Notes: a model not told the origin generated them from the sequence alone. Counted from the stretch's first letter, positions 8,720 through 17,475 are shown. The stretch: 64,000 bases of DNA from an uncultured Verrucomicrobiales bacterium (GCA_937928545.1 CALGJQ010000017.1:1-64000); one strand, 5' to 3'. Program-made: numbers and translations.

Positions 8720-9313
8720 ATGAAACATTCTCTTTTTTCAATCCTGACCGGGCTTTTGCTCTTTTCTTCGGCAGCTAGCGCTCAGCAGCGTCTAAAAATT
8801 GCAACCGTAGACATGGAGCGTCTCTTTAATGAGTATCATAAAACTGCTGAAGTGCAGCGAGACATCAACATCGAGAGAGCTCGGATTCAGAAGGACAATA
8901 ACAACAAGCTTTCTGGAATTCGAGAAATCGATGCGAAGCTTCAAGAGATTCGAGACAAGCTGGCTGGGGGAGAGGTCGGTGAAAAACAGCGCCGTAGTCT
9001 GAATGATCAATCCCGTGAACTTCAGCAGGATGGAAAATCTAAAGAGCGTGAGCGCACCGAATTCCTAGAGCGTCGAAACCGTGCTTTGACCGAGAAAATG
9101 CGAAAGAAGATGAGAGGGATTTTGGTGACGATTCAGCGGTCAGTCAGTGAGCGAGCCAAAGAGGGAAATTACGATTTTATCCTCGATTCGTCTGGTAAGA
9201 GTAACCAAGGAATTCCTTTTGTGATTCATGCTCGGGAGACCACTGATCTGACTGATTCTCTTCTTAAGGAGATCAACGAAGATACGGAGGAAGATGCGGA
9301 TAAAGGCGAGTAG
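8720..9313 (+). CDS. OmpH/Skp-family periplasmic chaperone, paralogue 2
   Basis: The protein has 197 residues, with a signal peptide ending in ASAQQ. The mature N-terminus LKIATVDMERLFNEYHKT is the OmpH signature strand and turn. The INIERARIQKDN segment is shared with the gene just upstream, so the two look like a tandem duplication. The middle is a charged coiled coil, and the C-terminal part, YDFILDSSGKSNQGIPFVI, is the usual OmpH cap. It lies 45 nt after paralogue 1 and 21 nt before lpxD, so it is probably in one transcript with them. Its likely role is periplasmic handling of outer-membrane proteins. Specific clients are unknown. Confidence 0.9.
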   Translation: MKHSLFSILTGLLLFSSAASAQQRLKIATVDMERLFNEYHKTAEVQRDINIERARIQKDNNNKLSGIREIDAKLQEIRDKLAGGEVGEKQRRSLNDQSRELQQDGKSKERERTEFLERRNRALTEKMRKKMRGILVTIQRSVSERAKEGNYDFILDSSGKSNQGIPFVIHARETTDLTDSLLKEINEDTEEDADKGE

Positions 9314-9334
9314 GCCAATTTAGATTCATCCAAA

Positions 9335-10369
9335 GTGTCCTTAAGTTGGCAACAACTGCATCATCTTGTCGGAGCAAGCTCGGACGAAGAGGTCTCGACT
9401 GTTTTTACCGGAATCGGGGCCCTCGATGATGCGGGGCCTCAGGACGTCAGTTTCTTAGGAAACCCAAGATATGAGCCGCAGCTAGCGGATACTGCAGCCG
9501 GAGCGGTCTTGGTTCCGGAAGGTGATTATTCGGTTTCTGATACATGCCGTTTCATTTCTGTTCCAAATCCCTCGGGAGCTTTTTCGAAGCTGATTGATTA
9601 TTTTCAGCAGCAGGCCAATCCCTTTGTTCCTGGAGTCTCTTCTGGAGCGCATGTTGACGATGGAGTGAGTCTCGATCCTGAAAAGGTGAGAGTTGCTCCT
9701 GGTGTCGTGATTGAAAGAGGTGCGGTGATTGGCGACGGAACTAGGATCGGTCCGGGATGTCTGATTGGTTCGGAGGTGGTGATTGGCCGAGATTGCATCT
9801 TACATTCAGGGGTCGTGGTTCGTGAGCGATGCACTTTAGGAGATCGTGTCGTTCTCCAGCCAGGATGCGTCATTGGATCTGATGGATACGGATTTGATCT
9901 GGTGGAAGGTCGGCATCAGAAGGTCCCACAAGTCGGGATTGTCAAAATTGATGATGATGTTGAGGTGGGAGCCAATAGCTGTCTCGACCGAGCTCGTTTT
10001 GGCGCTACGGTGATCGGGGAGGGGACTAAAATAGACAATTTGGTCCAGATTGCTCACAACGTGAAAATTGGAAAGCACTGTCTTGTCGTCGCGCAAAGTG
10101 GGGTGGCGGGAAGTTCAAAGCTGGGAAACTATGTCACGATCGCGGCTCAGTCGGGAGTCGCTGGTCATCTGGAGATTGCAGATCAAGCGATTTTGTCGGC
10201 TCAGAGTGGACTTTTGAAAAATATCTCTCAGCCGGGCGTTTATATGGGAACACCAGCACGTCCGATGAAAGCGGAGCAGCGTAAAATGGCGGCGGTAGCT
10301 CGCCTTCCCAAATTACGTGAGGAACTCCGCGACTTAAAAAAGAAGCTGGAGGATTTGCTTCCAGAATGA
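9335..10369 (+). CDS. lpxD: UDP-3-O-acylglucosamine N-acyltransferase
   Basis: The protein has 344 residues, the normal LpxD length, from a GTG start. An N-terminal uridine-binding domain (about 1-100) is followed by a long left-handed beta helix of hexapeptide repeats (for example [19 protein letters not shown]). The region [20 protein letters not shown] carries the catalytic histidine, and a helical C-terminus ends it. It adds the second acyl chain in lipid A synthesis at the cytoplasmic side. In many bacteria lpxD follows bamA-skp. Here it sits between two pairs of skp-like genes, keeping the skp-lpxD link but with extra copies. fabZ and lpxA are not next to it. Confidence 0.97.
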   Translation: MSLSWQQLHHLVGASSDEEVSTVFTGIGALDDAGPQDVSFLGNPRYEPQLADTAAGAVLVPEGDYSVSDTCRFISVPNPSGAFSKLIDYFQQQANPFVPGVSSGAHVDDGVSLDPEKVRVAPGVVIERGAVIGDGTRIGPGCLIGSEVVIGRDCILHSGVVVRERCTLGDRVVLQPGCVIGSDGYGFDLVEGRHQKVPQVGIVKIDDDVEVGANSCLDRARFGATVIGEGTKIDNLVQIAHNVKIGKHCLVVAQSGVAGSSKLGNYVTIAAQSGVAGHLEIADQAILSAQSGLLKNISQPGVYMGTPARPMKAEQRKMAAVARLPKLREELRDLKKKLEDLLPE

Positions 10370-10400
10370 CACCTTTTGGCCGTTCACCACTTACCGAAAC

Positions 10401-11030
10401 ATGAAACGTTTTACCATTATGAAAAAATCCCCATTTCAACGTATCAAATCTAAGCTTGTCCCCGTTCTTTTGTCCTTGGGACTAGCGGGAGCTGCGATGG
10501 CTGGTCAGTTCAAGGTTGCGACCGTGAATATGACCACTCTTCTCAATGAATACCACAAGACCAAGGCTGCCGAGGAGGAAGAGAAAGTAGAGACTGCGAA
10601 CATCAGGAAGCTGGATGCCGAGAGGGTGTCTACAATCCAAGCGATCGTCGAGGAACTTAGAAAATTGAGAAAGGAGTATACCGATCCATCCTTATCGGCC
10701 GAGAAAAAGAAGGAGATCGCCAAGGTTGCCAATGATCGTCAAGCGACCTTGAACGAGCTTCAGAAAGAGCGGCAGGAATTTATTGGTCGGAGCCGCCGAG
10801 CTCTGAACCAAAAAATGGTAGGCCTCATGGATGAAATCCGAGTTCAGGTGATCGAGGCTGTCAATGCTCATGCCGCAACTCAAGATGCTGATTTTGTCTT
10901 CGATGAATCGGGCCTGACAACCAACCAAGTTCCGTTCCTTGTCTATGTTCGCAATAAAATAGACATTACCCCTGACGTTTTGAAAAATCTCAATAAGGAC
11001 GCGCCCGCTGCGACGGCTGCTTCTGAGTAA
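10401..11030 (+). CDS. OmpH/Skp-family periplasmic chaperone, paralogue 3
   Basis: The protein has 209 residues from the first ATG. Starting at the MKKSPFQRIK methionine at 10419 would give a more usual signal peptide ending in GAAMAGQ. The mature start FKVATVNMTTLLNEYHKT marks the OmpH family. The coiled-coil arm has the segment TDPSLSAEKKKEIAK, closely matched by the next gene and absent from paralogues 1 and 2, so this pair forms its own subgroup. It lies 31 nt after lpxD. Its expected role is periplasmic chaperoning of outer-membrane proteins, possibly with different clients from the first pair. Confidence 0.9.
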   Translation: MKRFTIMKKSPFQRIKSKLVPVLLSLGLAGAAMAGQFKVATVNMTTLLNEYHKTKAAEEEEKVETANIRKLDAERVSTIQAIVEELRKLRKEYTDPSLSAEKKKEIAKVANDRQATLNELQKERQEFIGRSRRALNQKMVGLMDEIRVQVIEAVNAHAATQDADFVFDESGLTTNQVPFLVYVRNKIDITPDVLKNLNKDAPAATAASE

Positions 11031-11050
11031 GAACAATCTTAACCATATTT

Positions 11051-11668
11051 ATGACTATGAAAGCGCTCAAGATTTTCGCCCTTCTCTGTTTTTCTGCAAT
11101 AATACCCGCCTCGCTCTCCGCTCAGGAGAAAGAGGATAGAATAGGCACAGTCAATATGCAGAAATTGGTGGATGGCTATTACAAAACAGCTCAAACCCGC
11201 GAGGAGTTCAAGGGATACGAGAAGGAGATCCAAGCCGACAATGATGCTCGGGTGGCCGTAATTAAAGCTCTCGTCGATGAGGCGCGTAAGCTCCAAAAAC
11301 AAGGAGAAGATCCGTCCTTGAGTCGTGAAAAAAAGGACGAGCTCTTTAAAAAGGCAGCATCTAAGAATCAGGAAGCACAGGGTTTAGTGAATGCTCGCCA
11401 AGAGTGGGGTAATCAGAAACAGGCGGCTCTTATGGAGAAACTGAAAGTTGAGTTTAGTGCCTTGAGAGCGGAAATTATCGCAGTCGTTCAGAAGACTGGA
11501 GAAGAGCAGGGCTACGACTTCATTTTGGATCGTTCAGGATCGAGCGGAGCACAGGTTCCAATTTTGTCCTACGCGAAAGATGCCACGGATCTCACTGCGA
11601 CATTACTTGAGATTATCAACAAGGATGCTCCAGCCCCTGCAAAAGATGGGGCGAATGGTTCTGAGTGA
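11051..11668 (+). CDS. OmpH/Skp-family periplasmic chaperone, paralogue 4
   Basis: The protein has 205 residues with a signal peptide ending in PASLSAQ. The mature part opens DRIGTVNMQKLVDGYYKT, then a coiled-coil arm with GEDPSLSREKKDELFKK, the same element as paralogue 3, and a C-terminal cap YDFILDRSGSSGAQVPIL. It lies 20 nt after paralogue 3 and is the last of the ompH-lpxD run. A 58-nt spacer then leads to the C39-like gene, which could still be in the same transcript. The tail ends in a short Ala/Pro stretch. Its function is inferred from the family. Confidence 0.9.
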   Translation: MTMKALKIFALLCFSAIIPASLSAQEKEDRIGTVNMQKLVDGYYKTAQTREEFKGYEKEIQADNDARVAVIKALVDEARKLQKQGEDPSLSREKKDELFKKAASKNQEAQGLVNARQEWGNQKQAALMEKLKVEFSALRAEIIAVVQKTGEEQGYDFILDRSGSSGAQVPILSYAKDATDLTATLLEIINKDAPAPAKDGANGSE

Positions 11669-11726
11669 TTTTCCTTTTCAGCTTAAAGATTGACGTTGCT
11701 AGGCCACTGGAGCGGGTGTTTGATAC

Positions 11727-13007
11727 ATGCCTGTGAAGGTGGTTTTCTTTTTTTTGGTTTTTGTGAGTCCGCTTTGGGCTTTGCCCAATGCGGTTTTAGG
11801 GGCGCTTGCGCAGAATGAGAGTCCTCTCGATGGGAGAGACCTTACTGAAACTTTTATGGGAGCTGCGCTGTGGGATGGTTCTGAGTCCTTACCCGGAGAA
11901 TGGGAGGAGGAGGCGGGCGTCGCCACAACCCGCGCAGGCTACTTGATGGCTCGGCCGAAGGTTTTCGGCGTTGACGCTCTTTTTGTGCGAGCCCTTCATC
12001 GAGGAGAAAGCCTAGAAGAGCTTCAAATCACCTTTGCTGATGCCGGTTCCTTTTTTGGTTACCTAGCTCGCAGCCTCCCTTCAGGAATGAGCGCTGAGGA
12101 AGCGAAGGAGGACTTGATGAAGAGAGTGGAGTTGAAGAGGAATGAATTCACCACCTTGTATGGGAAAACTTCTGAGGCCTTGCTTCTGAGCCTAGGGGAA
12201 ATCGATCAAAAACCAAAAGAGTCAAAGCGAGGGCGCACCCGCGATCTACGGGCTGATTTTAGTGAGTATCGGGACGAGAAATCTGGACTAACAATCAGCT
12301 TGCTACAGGCGGCTGATCGTCTCATCCGTGTGAGCATTTCTAAGAGCGAGCTTAAGGCTAAGACTTGGCTGGACCTCACTCAGGAAAAGCTTGCGGCTCG
12401 GGAGCGCTTGAAGCTTCTGGAAAAAAATGTCTCCAAGAACGAGCGGGGTGATCTGGTCTTGGATGGGGTCTCAGTTGTTCCTCAAGGTTTCCGGCCCTAC
12501 TGCGGCTTAAATACGCTCGTGATGGTGGCTCGATACATGGGTTTGCATCTTGATGAAGATTGGTTGGCGGTGGCTGGGAAATTTCAAAATACGGGATCGT
12601 CTGCCGGTTCAGACATGTTGGGCCTTTATAGCTCAGTGGCAAAGGAGGCTCGTTTCAATTTAGACCGTAAGAGTCGCTATGATCATACCACGGTGCGCCG
12701 GTCGCTTCGGGCAGGGATGCCGGTCATCGTTTGGCGTCGTTGGGATCAGACGCGAGATCGGCTTCATAGCAAGGTTTCGCGTGAAGTCTTGCGGGGAAAA
12801 GAGAGTCGCTTCGAGCGTCCAGATGAAGAGGCTTTGCCATCGAAAAAGAAGCGCTCGCCGCTTCATGCTTCGGTGATCATCGGTTTCAACGATGAACGCA
12901 ATGAGGTGATCTTCTTAGAGAGCTGGGTGGAGAATGCTGCTCCGAGGAGGATGCCTGTGAGTGAGATGGCTTTCACGGCCGATTTGACCTTTGCTTTTCG
13001 ACCATAA
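11727..13007 (+). CDS. Secreted protein with C39-like peptidase domain
   Basis: The protein has 426 residues, with a signal peptide at the N-terminus (VVFFFLVFVSPLWALPN). Residues about 25-240 are a family-specific region I cannot assign. From about 245 there is a papain-fold C39-like domain: VVPQGFRPYCGLNTL with C259 as nucleophile, H380 in LHASVIIGF, and ESWVE after it where the third active-site residue is expected. C39-like proteins are cysteine peptidases or inactive relatives, and here export points to the periplasm or outside. It follows four OmpH genes and lpxD, and ends at a strong bidirectional terminator. The substrate is unknown. Confidence 0.75.
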   Translation: MPVKVVFFFLVFVSPLWALPNAVLGALAQNESPLDGRDLTETFMGAALWDGSESLPGEWEEEAGVATTRAGYLMARPKVFGVDALFVRALHRGESLEELQITFADAGSFFGYLARSLPSGMSAEEAKEDLMKRVELKRNEFTTLYGKTSEALLLSLGEIDQKPKESKRGRTRDLRADFSEYRDEKSGLTISLLQAADRLIRVSISKSELKAKTWLDLTQEKLAARERLKLLEKNVSKNERGDLVLDGVSVVPQGFRPYCGLNTLVMVARYMGLHLDEDWLAVAGKFQNTGSSAGSDMLGLYSSVAKEARFNLDRKSRYDHTTVRRSLRAGMPVIVWRRWDQTRDRLHSKVSREVLRGKESRFERPDEEALPSKKKRSPLHASVIIGFNDERNEVIFLESWVENAAPRRMPVSEMAFTADLTFAFRP

Positions 13008-13034
13008 AAAAGCCACCCGAGTGGGCGGCTTTTT
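13006..13034. terminator. Bidirectional terminator
   Basis: A hairpin with arms GCCACCC and GGGCGGC is flanked by six A on the left and five T on the right. It lies between the C39-like gene (plus) and ndk (minus), and so serves both. Confidence 0.85.
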
Positions 13035-13059
13035 CAAAGTTACAAGTCAGTTTCGCCGA

Positions 13060-13494
13060 TTAAGCGAAGATCTCACCGTCATTGAAGAATCGCTTAAGCT
13101 CAGCTTCAGCAGCTTCTGGGCTGTCGGAAGCGTGACAGATGTTGCGCATTTTAGAGTCTTCCGCTTTTTCGCCAAAGTCACCTCGGATCGTGCCGGCGGC
13201 GGCTTCTTTGGAATCAGTTGGTCCGAGAAGGTCGCGCACGCGGGAAATGACGTTATCGCCGCTGAGAGCGAGTGCTACGACAGGGGACTCCTGCATGAAG
13301 CCGCGCACGGATGGGAAGAAGGGCATTTCAGCGATGTGCGAGTAGTGCTCTGCGAGAATTTCGTCAGAAAGGGTCATCATTTTGATGCCTTGGATTTTGA
13401 ATCCCTCGGCCTGATAACGGGCGAGGACGGTTCCGACGAGGTCTTGTTTGACGGCATCAGGTTTGAAAAGGATCAAAGTCGTTTCTTGGGACAT
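13060..13494 (-). CDS. ndk: Nucleoside diphosphate kinase
   Basis: This is the 144-residue form starting at MSQETTLILFKPDAV. A longer frame upstream has no family match. The marks are FKPDAV, the SGDNVISRVRDLLGPTD loop, GTIRGDFG and the active-site histidine in RNICHASDSPEAA. It transfers the gamma-phosphate between NTPs and NDPs to balance nucleotide pools, and is cytoplasmic. It stands alone on the minus strand, sharing a terminator with the convergent C39-like gene. Confidence 0.97.
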   Translation of the reverse strand: MSQETTLILFKPDAVKQDLVGTVLARYQAEGFKIQGIKMMTLSDEILAEHYSHIAEMPFFPSVRGFMQESPVVALALSGDNVISRVRDLLGPTDSKEAAAGTIRGDFGEKAEDSKMRNICHASDSPEAAEAELKRFFNDGEIFA

Positions 13495-13555
13495 GGTATT
13501 TTGATTAAGCGAGCAATTCCTCGCTGTCAACTCCATGTCGGAAAAGGGTGCTTCG

Positions 13556-14122
13556 CTAAAGGCCTAGAATGACTTCAAGTCGTCCGTTTTTCACTTTGAT
13601 CTTTTGGACGAGCATTTCGGCCAAGGCTCTTGGAGCATCCTTAGGTTTAATCGTGTGAACGACGTGGTCGTCGAGGTATTTCCGGGCGGCCGTGGTTAGG
13701 GCGAGGCGGATGGCGCCTTCGTATTTTTTGGGAAGGCTATTTGTTCCGATGCTTTCGACGGTGAGGTCTGAAATGCGGAGAGTTTTGTCCTCTTTCTCAT
13801 AGCGGATTGAGCTGGTGCAGACCGCGACGACTTCTTCACTGCGGATGAAGGGAATTGAAATGGTCGCTTTGGCCGAGAGTTGAACTCGCTTGCTTTCGCC
13901 GAGAAATTTCACGACAGGTTCCTCGATCACTACTGGGATGTAGTTGAGGATTCTCTCGTGTTTGGGGAAGTCCTTCCCGAGCTTTTCCTGAATTGTAGCT
14001 TCGGTGAATGAAATGGTGATGCTTTCGTCTCCAGCTTTATTTTTTTTCAAGTAGAAGTAGCCCCCAATCACGATTATAGCTCCAAGGATAGAGCCTACGA
14101 TCAGTCCGATTGCTAGTTTCAT
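13556..14122 (-). CDS. Membrane-anchored protein, DUF1439-like
   Basis: The protein has 188 residues. It starts with one hydrophobic helix (LAIGLIVGSILGAIIVIGGY) that probably stays as an anchor, followed by a periplasmic domain. The opening pattern ITISFTEATIQEKLGKDFPK resembles DUF1439/YceB proteins, in which a helix follows the 'T..ei...l...fP' start. The rest is beta-rich with a helix around residues 140-170 (KKYEGAIRLALTTAARKYL). The biological role of that family is not known. It lies 6 nt after the zinc-ribbon membrane gene on the same strand, so they probably share a transcript. Confidence 0.55.
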   Translation of the reverse strand: MKLAIGLIVGSILGAIIVIGGYFYLKKNKAGDESITISFTEATIQEKLGKDFPKHERILNYIPVVIEEPVVKFLGESKRVQLSAKATISIPFIRSEEVVAVCTSSIRYEKEDKTLRISDLTVESIGTNSLPKKYEGAIRLALTTAARKYLDDHVVHTIKPKDAPRALAEMLVQKIKVKNGRLEVILGL

Positions 14123-14128
14123 GGGGCG

Positions 14129-14596
14129 TTAGGGACGCCGTTTCGCAGGGATTTGAGTAGTGCGGCGACTTGGAGCCATTCTCCGAGGTGGCACCTGAGG
14201 AAGTTCAAGATTCTCTACTTTGGGGCGTAAGCTGAACGCTTCGCCGCAATAAGAGCATCGATAAGCCCCTTTACAGAGAACAGCGACGGCAATGCGGAAT
14301 CGATAGCTGCCTAACAGTTTTTTCGCGTTTTTGTGATGACTGCACTTTAAAGAGCGCATCGTTGAAGCCTGGCAGAGTTGGCAACGACAGGTTCCAGAGA
14401 CGATCATCGTGGTGGCCCACAAAAGGAGGGTCACTCCAAGAACGATCCCCAAGATGAGAAGTTTTTCCCCTGATCTGTCTATAAAAGTGTAAATGACCAT
14501 CCCCCCAGCAACAAAGAGTGACAGGTAGGCTAAAACAAAGACGATACTTGCTCGTCGAAAGGCCTGTGCTCGAAATTTACTTTTGATGTAGTGCAT
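14129..14596 (-). CDS. Two-helix membrane protein with cysteine clusters
   Basis: The protein has 155 residues and no family I recognise. Two membrane helices lie at about 18-40 (SIVFVLAYLSLFVAGGMVIY) and 46-66. A soluble part follows with CRCQLC, CSHHK and a second cluster CKGAYRCSYCGEAF, which together look like zinc-binding sites. The tail is basic and Pro/Arg-rich. It is likely an inner-membrane protein with a cytoplasmic metal-binding region. It is upstream of and closely spaced with the DUF1439-like gene. Its function is unknown. Confidence 0.55.
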   Translation of the reverse strand: MHYIKSKFRAQAFRRASIVFVLAYLSLFVAGGMVIYTFIDRSGEKLLILGIVLGVTLLLWATTMIVSGTCRCQLCQASTMRSLKCSHHKNAKKLLGSYRFRIAVAVLCKGAYRCSYCGEAFSLRPKVENLELPQVPPRRMAPSRRTTQIPAKRRP

Positions 14597-14641
14597 TTAG
14601 GGTGGGGGGATTTTTTTGTCAACTATCTGATTGTCAATCGG

Positions 14642-16060
14642 TTAAAGGATTGATTCTGGAGAGTAGTCCGCTGCTCCGGGAAAGGTCGCTTTCAGTGTTT
14701 CGATTGCAGATCCAAAATGTGCCACCTGAACCTTGGCTTGTCCTACATTATTTCGACCTTCTTCAAGAATCGCGGCCAGTGAGGCCTGATCTAAGGGGAG
14801 GCGATCATCTTCAGCGAGACGTTGGAGAAGGTTATTTTCTGAAGCGATGCCATTTCGGAGGTCGTGAACCGTAGCAACCGCGTGTTCTTTAATCGCTTCA
14901 TGAGCAGTTTCTCTGCCAACTCCCGATTTCACCGCTTCCATCATAATGGTGGTCGTGAGAAGGAAGGGGAGATAGTGCGCATTTTCTTTCTCAATCACGG
15001 CAGGATAGGCATCCATTTGGCTAAGGATGGTGAGGAAGGTCTCGAATAGGCCATCGATGGTATAGAAGGCATCTGGCAGCATCACGCGGCGAACTACTGA
15101 ACAAGAAACATCGCCCTCATTCCATTGGTCTCCGGCTAGGTTGGAGGCCATGGCAAGGTGTCCTTTGAGGATAGCGTGGAAGCCGTTGACCCGTTCGCAA
15201 GAGCGCGAGTTCATCTTGTGAGGCATGGCGGAGGAGCCAGTCTGACCTTTCGCAAATCCTTCTGAGGCCGTCTCGTGCCCAGCCATGAGGCGGAGAGTTT
15301 TGGCGAGGGATGATGGGCCAGACGCGAGGTCAACGAGAGAGCTGACGACACGGAAGTCGAGCGAACGCGGGTAGACTTGGCCGACATTGGTCCAGGCTTT
15401 TGGAAGGCCGAGGTGCTCGCGGACTTGTTCATCGAGCGCCGCGACTTTTTCGGTGTCGCCATTGAAGAGGGAGACTTGGTCCATCTGGGTTCCCACTGCT
15501 CCTTTGAGACCGCGGACGGGGTAGGAATTGAGGATGGATTCGATGTTGTGGAAGGCGCTGAGCACTTCTTCGCCAAACATTGAGAGGCGTTTTCCAAAGG
15601 TCGTGGGTTGGGCGGCGACATTGTGAGTGCGCGCGGTGATCATGAGATCTTGCCATTGCGTGGCGCGCTCCGACATGCGGGCCATGACGGCGATGCTCTT
15701 ATTCCGGATGACTTCGAGCGAGCGGTAGACTTGGAGTTGCTCGACATTCTCAGTGAGGTCACGAGAGGTGAGTCCTTTGTGGATGTGCTCGTGGCCGGCG
15801 AGTTCGTTAAATTCTTCGATGCGGGCTTTGACATCGTGGCGGGTGATGCGCTCCCGTTCATCGATGGCGGGAAGGTTGACCTGATCTTTGACGGATTCGT
15901 AAGAGGCGATCGCTTCGTCTGGGATATCCAGTCCAAGAGCCTTTTGAGCTTTCATGACCGAGATCCAGAAATCTCGCTCTAGGACAATGCGACCTTCGGG
16001 TGACCAAATCTCTTTAATTTGAGACGCAGCATATCGTTCGGCGAGGACGTTTGGAATCAT
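14642..16060 (-). CDS. purB: Adenylosuccinate lyase
   Basis: The protein has 472 residues from MIPNVLAERYAAS. The longer frame upstream reads through a repeat-like AATTGGGAATTTGAAAC stretch and is unlikely. The lyase signature GSSAMPHKMNS is present near residue 265, with the substrate-binding RARTHNVAAQPTTFGKR-like segment (ITARTHNVAAQPTTFGKR) about residue 140. It cleaves SAICAR and adenylosuccinate in purine synthesis, and is a cytoplasmic tetramer. It is downstream of the HMA selenoprotein gene but separated from it by a strong terminator. Confidence 0.97.
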   Translation of the reverse strand: MIPNVLAERYAASQIKEIWSPEGRIVLERDFWISVMKAQKALGLDIPDEAIASYESVKDQVNLPAIDERERITRHDVKARIEEFNELAGHEHIHKGLTSRDLTENVEQLQVYRSLEVIRNKSIAVMARMSERATQWQDLMITARTHNVAAQPTTFGKRLSMFGEEVLSAFHNIESILNSYPVRGLKGAVGTQMDQVSLFNGDTEKVAALDEQVREHLGLPKAWTNVGQVYPRSLDFRVVSSLVDLASGPSSLAKTLRLMAGHETASEGFAKGQTGSSAMPHKMNSRSCERVNGFHAILKGHLAMASNLAGDQWNEGDVSCSVVRRVMLPDAFYTIDGLFETFLTILSQMDAYPAVIEKENAHYLPFLLTTTIMMEAVKSGVGRETAHEAIKEHAVATVHDLRNGIASENNLLQRLAEDDRLPLDQASLAAILEEGRNNVGQAKVQVAHFGSAIETLKATFPGAADYSPESIL

Positions 16061-16112
16061 GGCGGGAGAGAAGACAGAAAATTGGGAATTTGAAACCCTA
16101 AACAGCAAAGAA

Positions 16113-16140
16113 GCCGCTCTCCGCAGGTTCGGAGGGCGGC
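16113..16140 (-). terminator. Terminator of HMA selenoprotein 2
   Basis: A hairpin with arms GCCGCCCTCCG and CGGAGAGCGGC (one G-U pair on the minus strand) is followed by TTCTTT in the minus direction. It separates the HMA gene from purB. Confidence 0.75.
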
Positions 16141-16167
16141 TTTGAGGATTTTTTACAGGATCCGAAG

Positions 16168-16524
16168 TTATTCGGCTTCTGCCGTGAACTTGGTCTTACT
16201 TTGGAGAGCCGCGATCACGTCGTCTGCTTTCGCAGAGCCGGAGTAAGAGACTTTTCCTAGGGAGACTTTCAAGTCAGAGACGCCATCAATATCAGCAAGT
16301 GCAGACTGCACGCTTTTGACACAACCGCCTGGTCATGTCATGCCGCTGACTTTGAGAGAAACGGTTTGGGCTTCTTCGCCCGTTGCTTCTTCGCCAGTGC
16401 TAGCGGAGGCTTCTTTTTCAGGAGATTTCTTATCATCGGTGCTCGCACCGTCTTTGTCGCCCTTGCAGCTTACGAGGCCGAAGCCCAGAAGCACGCTGGC
16501 GGTGAATGTTGTTAGTTTTTTCAT
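16168..16524 (-). CDS. HMA-domain lipoprotein, predicted selenoprotein (Sec64)
   Basis: The frame gives 118 residues if the TGA at 16335-16333 is read as selenocysteine. The N-terminus MKKLTTFTASVLLGFGLVSC is a lipoprotein signal with C20, followed by a Ser/Glu/Lys linker to about residue 52. The HMA domain then reads VSLKVSGMT-U-PGGCVKSVQSAL, continues through DIDGVSDLKVSLG and ends at a TAA. The SGMT motif and the GGC put the TGA exactly at the first metal ligand, with C68 as the second. Stopping at the TGA would leave a lipid-anchored linker with no domain. A hairpin at +22 matches that of the paralogue at 232-579. It is probably anchored in the outer or inner membrane facing the periplasm, holding a soft metal. 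The metal is not known. Confidence 0.85.
16299..16311 (-). promoter_or_regulatory. SECIS-like hairpin in HMA selenoprotein 2
   Basis: On the minus strand GTGCA and TGCAC pair around a GTC loop, starting 22 nt after the TGA. Flanking AGC and GCT can extend the stem across a TT bulge. The stem is identical to, and at the same distance as, the one in the other HMA gene, while the loop differs (GTC versus GGC). This fits a conserved structural signal. Confidence 0.6.
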
Positions 16525-16593
16525 AGTCGTTATTCTTTGATGGCGGCGTGTTGATTCACCGACGCCTAGAGACTAGTGAGCTTGTCGTCGATT

Positions 16594-17475
16594 TCAAGCA
16601 TTCAAGACTCGATCAAGTGCCGCGATTAAGGACGCTCGAAGGTCTAGCCCTTGTCGATAGAGGCAATACTGAGCTTCTTCATACTCTTGTCGGCCTTGGG
16701 AGGTCTCGATTGTGATGGCGGGGTATCCGTAGCTTTCGAGATTGTAAGGGGAGGCTCTCATGTCGATCTCTCTCGCTTTGATTGCGAAGAGAAGGCTTTC
16801 CTTTAAAATTTCGGAGGGAATCCAAGGAGAGCTTTTGTAAGCCCACTTGTAGAGGTCCATATTGACGTGGATGCATCCGGGTTGCTCGTTTTCTTGTCGA
16901 GTTTCTAGGGTGGGGGACAGTCGATTGAGGGGAGCGGCCTCGGGAGCGAAGAAGCGATAGGCATCGAAATGGGAACAGCAGATGGGCCGCGACTTCACAA
17001 AGGAATCAATTTCCTGTTGGGATAATCGTAAGGGAGCGATCTCGCGATGCCGGACATCTGCTCCGGAATAAACCATGGCCCATTCGTGGAGGCCGTGGCA
17101 GGCAAAGTTGGGTGGTCGAGCTTGCGTGAGGGTCAAGATCTGGTGAATCCATTTGAGTTGCTGCCGTCCTTTGCTCGTGAGTTTTTCGGAGTCGATCCAG
17201 GCGAGTCCTTTTTCCCTTCGATAATAGCGATCTGAAAAATCGAGAGCTTCATCGTCTTCTAAAGTCACTCCCACCCCGGGATGCCAATGTTCCAACCTTC
17301 CTAGCGAGAATGAATAATAGGTGTAGAGGAAATCGTAAATGGGATGCTTTTCCTGCCGAGACCTGCGAGCGCGGATCGGGCTGGTGAACTTCTCGATTTC
17401 TTCACGATAAGCCCTTGCGCACTCCTGCCATTCCGAACGGGGAAGGAATTCTGAAGTCGGAGAAGAAGAGGGCAC
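16594..17475 (-). CDS. Conserved protein of the family annotated as 3-methyladenine DNA glycosylase
   Basis: The protein has 293 residues. It carries the conserved blocks of a family well known in actinobacteria: HPIYDFLYTYYSFSL, HWHPGVGV, ACHGLHEWAMVY, ICCSHFDAYRFF, EQPGCIHVNMDLYKWAYK and EIDMRASPYNLESYGYP. Databases often call this family 3-methyladenine DNA glycosylase, but I know of no firm proof of that activity, and it has no visible AlkA or AlkD fold. It has no signal peptide and is probably cytoplasmic. It stands alone, between the HMA lipoprotein gene and initiator tRNA. Confidence 0.7.
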   Translation of the reverse strand: MPSSSPTSEFLPRSEWQECARAYREEIEKFTSPIRARRSRQEKHPIYDFLYTYYSFSLGRLEHWHPGVGVTLEDDEALDFSDRYYRREKGLAWIDSEKLTSKGRQQLKWIHQILTLTQARPPNFACHGLHEWAMVYSGADVRHREIAPLRLSQQEIDSFVKSRPICCSHFDAYRFFAPEAAPLNRLSPTLETRQENEQPGCIHVNMDLYKWAYKSSPWIPSEILKESLLFAIKAREIDMRASPYNLESYGYPAITIETSQGRQEYEEAQYCLYRQGLDLRASLIAALDRVLNA

